Part shown: positions 62,029-64,000 of the stretch, in pieces
Position numbering within the stretch: the stretch's first letter is position 1
Layout: each line of letters opens with the position of its first letter
Assembly: GCF_900094565.1 (NCBI RefSeq)
Contig: NZ_FMAF01000011.1
Location: 115,837-179,836, forward strand
Length of the DNA: 64,000 bases
DNA from: Martinezella lusitana
Lineage (GTDB): Bacteria; Pseudomonadota; Alphaproteobacteria; Rhizobiales; Rhizobiaceae
Reading direction: 5' to 3'
Notes under the pieces: generated by a model
What the model was told of the DNA's origin: nothing
Seen by the model: only the letters and a program-made list of their open reading frames with translations
The model's database searches: none
Program-made: the position numbers and the translations under genes

Positions 62029-62202
62029 TCATCGGCGCAGGTTCCAATCGGTCTCGAACGACACTTCGATGTCAACGAAGAACGGGATCTTGATCGCAAG
62101 CTTCAATGCGAGCTTGCCCTTGCGGAAGAAGTGGCTGATCACCTTGCCGAGGGCGCGGAGTTGGCGGCCGGTGGCGGCGAGGAATTGAGCGAGCTGTTGC
62201 AT
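62029..62202 (-). CDS. Small basic membrane-associated protein
   Basis: 57-residue protein of unknown function, start ATG 62202 with AAGGAG 8 bases upstream. MQQLAQFLAATGRQLRALGK is amphipathic, followed by a basic stretch (HFFRKGKLALKLAIK) and FFVDIEVSF. It resembles no named family. The same AAGGAGAT ribosome-binding layout recurs in the next two small minus-strand genes, suggesting a common plasmid gene set. Confidence 0.6.
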   Translation of the reverse strand: MQQLAQFLAATGRQLRALGKVISHFFRKGKLALKLAIKIPFFVDIEVSFETDWNLRR

Positions 62203-62519
62203 GATGGATCTCCTTGTCGATTGCGTCATTGCGGGGATCGACAGCAGACCGGGAAGCAGGGTTGCACCTTGCAAGGCCGAAACGGATGTGGAGGATCTGG
62301 CGGCGCCTGAATTTTGACGCGCGAGGAGCCGCAGAATGCGGCGGGGAAAATTCCGGCGGCGCCAGGTTGCGGCCGGACGGACGGGCTGCAATATCCCCGA
62401 TGAGAGATGACAGCTTGTCGACAAGGAGACGTTGAACTGGTCGCGCTCGCTGCGATCGAAAGCTTGCCAATGCCCTCACGCAGCCGCTCTCGCCGTCCGC
62501 GGAAATCGCAAAAGCCGCC
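62203..62519. other. Intergenic region upstream of the 57-residue gene
   Basis: About 317 bases without a supported gene. A segment near 62325-62365 (with GAGCCG and GGGGAAAATT) weakly resembles the repeated leader found at 63064 and 63555 and may be a third, diverged copy. Confidence 0.3.
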
Positions 62520-63011
62520 TCAGGAGCTTTCGTACGTTGTGTAGACGACACGGGCCGCATGAATGACGATGCCTGTTTCCTGGCGGATATCCCTGACGAT
62601 CGCTGCCAAGGAACCCAGTTCGGTCTCGCACATCGCGACCAGCCTTGGATAATCGATATCGACGCCGTCGCAATCCGCCGACAAAGCATTGGTCCAACCG
62701 CCACCGTTGATGCGGTATTCGTGCGTGTCGAAATCGATCTCGAGCTCATCCTGCAAGTTGATGGTGAAACGCTCGAACATCTCGTTCTCGCCTGCGAGCC
62801 GATAGGCGGCATAGTCGTCGTCGCCGGCAAGAACGCTCCGTTCCAATGCCATGATGGTGCGGAGGCGAGCGTGAGCCGCATCGAGCCCTTCGATCAGGCG
62901 GTCATGAAGCGCTCGTGAAAACGTGGTATCGCAGCCGAAGCGGTTTGCAAGCACGACGAGCCGGAAACCGGAAAGCTTCGTGTGGAGCATAAGGTTCTGA
63001 TCCGTGGTCAT
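62520..63011 (-). CDS. Conserved plasmid protein of unknown function
   Basis: 163-residue soluble protein starting at ATG 63011 (AAGGAG 9 bases upstream). It has a helical first half (LHDRLIEGLDAAHARLRTIMALERSVLAG) and a second half of mixed fold with many acidic residues (LQDELEIDFDTHEYRINGGGW). No signal peptide or enzyme motif. The open frame continuing to 63296 is the leader repeat and is excluded. Confidence 0.65.
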   Translation of the reverse strand: MTTDQNLMLHTKLSGFRLVVLANRFGCDTTFSRALHDRLIEGLDAAHARLRTIMALERSVLAGDDDYAAYRLAGENEMFERFTINLQDELEIDFDTHEYRINGGGWTNALSADCDGVDIDYPRLVAMCETELGSLAAIVRDIRQETGIVIHAARVVYTTYESS

Positions 63012-63063
63012 GATGTGATCTCCTTCATCTTGATGACGGAGATCGGCCACTCCGTGGCAAAGA

Positions 63064-63165
63064 GGGGTCAAGGAGCGCGGAACGCGACTTGCAAGCGGGG
63101 GAGCCGATTTTTCGGGTAGCGCAGCGACGGAAAAATTGGGGGAGACCGCGCCGTTCTTGACGCCG
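63064..63165. repeat. Leader repeat, copy 1
   Basis: About 100-base element shared with 63555-63671. Common blocks in order are GGGGTCAAGGAGCGCGG, GGGGGAGCCGATTTT, AAAATTGGGGG, ACCGCG and GACGCCG. On the minus strand it lies 53 bases upstream of the 163-residue gene start. Confidence 0.85.
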
Positions 63166-63334
63166 GATTTGCTGGAGTAAAATGGGACGTCAGAGAGAGA
63201 AGAGACCCGCGGGCCAGAAGGGGCCGCGACCGTATCCGGCGGGAGCCGGCGGGAGTGTCGAGGGGTGAAACCCCCGACAGCCGATAAGCCGGTCAATCCG
63301 GCGAACCGGCTCGACGTGCCGCAGAAAAGCCGCC
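63166..63334. other. Short G/C-rich spacer
   Basis: Contains a tandem CCGGCGGGAG duplication (about 63236-63256) and several short inverted repeats (CCGGTCAATCCGG-like near 63290-63310). No gene is supported; it separates the leader repeat from the 54-residue gene end. Confidence 0.35.
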
Positions 63335-63348
63335 TCAGAAAGGCGGCT
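63327..63348 (-). terminator. Terminator overlapping a stop codon
   Basis: Stem AGCCGCC and GGCGGCT around a 7-base loop; on the minus strand the loop contains the TGA stop of the 54-residue gene and the stem is followed by TTTT. It is a compact rho-independent terminator. Confidence 0.7.
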
Positions 63349-63499
63349 CGGCTTCGATGATGCCGTCCTGTTCGGCAAGCGCCACGGCCAGATCAGCCTG
63401 GGCGAGCTGAAGCTCCGCTTCGACCTGGCGCCGCTCGACGGCATCGCAGGCGTTCCTCAACTCGGCCCGCAGTTCCTCGATGTGCTGTTCGATCGTCAT
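63335..63499 (-). CDS. Small helical protein of 54 residues
   Basis: Starts at ATG 63499 with AAGGAGAT upstream (spacing 9) and ends within a terminator hairpin. The sequence MTIEQHIEELRAELRNACDA continues as one long acidic helix with heptad-like spacing (ERRQVEAELQLAQADLAVAL), so it probably forms a coiled coil. No family known to me. The strong ribosome binding site, terminator and shared leader repeat make it a convincing gene despite its size. Confidence 0.7.
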   Translation of the reverse strand: MTIEQHIEELRAELRNACDAVERRQVEAELQLAQADLAVALAEQDGIIEAEPPF

Positions 63500-63554
63500 C
63501 GTCTAATCTCCTTGAGTTCGTGAAAGACGAGACCGCGGGGCGGGAGGAGATGAC

Positions 63555-63671
63555 GGGGTCAAGGAGCGCGGCAGCGACCGGCGGAGCCGGCGCGTGGGGG
63601 AGCCGATTTTGTTGGAGCGCAGGTACGAAGCGGAGGCAAAATTGGGGGGAACCGCGCGTCCTTCGACGCCG
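63555..63671. repeat. Leader repeat, copy 2
   Basis: About 117-base element matching 63064-63165 in block order. On the minus strand it lies 56 bases upstream of the 54-residue gene start, nearly the same distance as copy 1 from its gene. Confidence 0.85.
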
Positions 63672-63823
63672 ACATTTTCTCCCGACACGATACCCCGATC
63701 TGAGCAGACAATTGTCCCTCTCCGTATCGCACCGAAAAAGCCGGCGGCAGGCTCGATGCCTGCCGCAGGCTTGTCTCTGTCACCGGTTTTGACCCCGCCT
63801 TTCGGCGGGGCCTTGTCCGGGTC
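63672..63823. other. Hairpin-rich spacer before the DUF736 gene
   Basis: Two strong hairpins: GCGGCAGGC-TCGAT-GCCTGCCGC (about 63744-63766) and GACCCCGCC-TTTC-GGCGGGGCC (about 63791-63812). Neither is followed by a T-run on the minus strand. They may terminate or attenuate transcription from the DUF736 gene. Confidence 0.45.
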
Positions 63824-64000
63824 TCAGTCCCGGTTGGGGCGGGACCAGATCAGCTGGTAGCCGTCCTCGCCTTCGACCTCGGTGAGCGTTGCGTAGATCG
63901 GGGCGGGGAAGCTCGGATCGTCGAGCTTGACCGAGAGGTAGTCGCGGTCCTGCTCCGAGCGCTTCTGCCAGGCCGCGCCCAGCTCGACATTGCCTGCGTA
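63824..64000 (-). CDS. DUF736 family protein, 5' end outside the window
   Basis: C-terminal 58 residues of a DUF736 protein, identified by NVELGAAWQKRSEQDRDYLSV and LDDPSFPAPIYATL then GYQLIWSRPNRD before the TGA. The family is about 100-110 residues and is widespread on rhizobial and other proteobacterial plasmids; function is unknown, though it often lies near relaxase or conjugation genes. The start is beyond the right edge. Confidence 0.85.
   Translation of the reverse strand, partial: YAGNVELGAAWQKRSEQDRDYLSVKLDDPSFPAPIYATLTEVEGEDGYQLIWSRPNRD

Noticed and set aside
1..64000. CRISPR arrays, rRNA operons, intact insertion sequences
   Set aside because: No regularly spaced direct repeats, rRNA-like sequence or intact transposase gene was seen on either strand.

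Overview
The window looks like part of a large conjugative plasmid from a Rhizobiales bacterium (Rhizobium/Sinorhizobium/Agrobacterium type). The evidence is a repABC replication operon, a complete TraI/TraR/TraM quorum-controlled transfer system, a trbBCDEJKLFGHI mating-pair operon, divergent traAFBH and traCDG operons around a RSF1010/Ti-type oriT, and small rhizobial plasmid genes (RHE_PE00001/DUF1612 family, DUF736). No rRNA, tRNA, CRISPR array or intact insertion sequence was recognised.

Layout. (1) 1-11.4 kb is catabolic cargo: the 3' part of an aldehyde dehydrogenase gene, a four-carbon acid sugar kinase (otnK) translationally coupled to a class II aldolase (otnC), an NAD-dependent epimerase with a decayed 3' end, a DUF3422 membrane protein, a chemoreceptor, and a TRAP transporter (fused DctQM plus DctP) ending at a strong terminator. 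A substrate could be sensed, imported and degraded here. (2) 11.7-26.6 kb is a dense defence island: a 1356-residue HTH/PD-(D/E)XK/helical-repeat protein divergent from an AbiE toxin-antitoxin pair; Gabija (gajA, gajB) behind a GIY-YIG-like gene; and Hachiman (hamA, hamB) with a tightly linked third gene of the DUF3223 family. (3) 26.6-34.5 kb is a mosaic of plasmid genes of unknown function, a DUF4238 gene, a DUF1612 regulator-like gene, a serine recombinase, a broken methyltransferase gene, a class III cyclase-like gene resembling Pycsar cyclases, and two parS-like palindromes. (4) 34.5-38.2 kb is repCBA on the minus strand, with a candidate antisense RNA in the repB-repC gap. (5) 38.5-50 kb is traI-trb-traR, with traM convergent. 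(6) 50.2-52.1 kb is an inserted regulator/toxin-antitoxin-like cassette (small XRE, PIN-like DUF4411, XRE-ImmA/IrrE). (7) 52.3-60.7 kb is traH-traB-traF-traA, oriT and traC-traD-traG. (8) 60.7-64 kb holds small genes (a split nuclease gene, WGR, three small ORFs, partial DUF736), some with a shared repeated leader.

The strongest candidates for something undescribed are the 1356-residue protein with its compact self-regulatory-looking promoter, the third gene of the Hachiman operon, the GIY-YIG gene ahead of Gabija, and the cyclase-like gene with no visible effector. All functional claims come from reading motifs; no database search was run.
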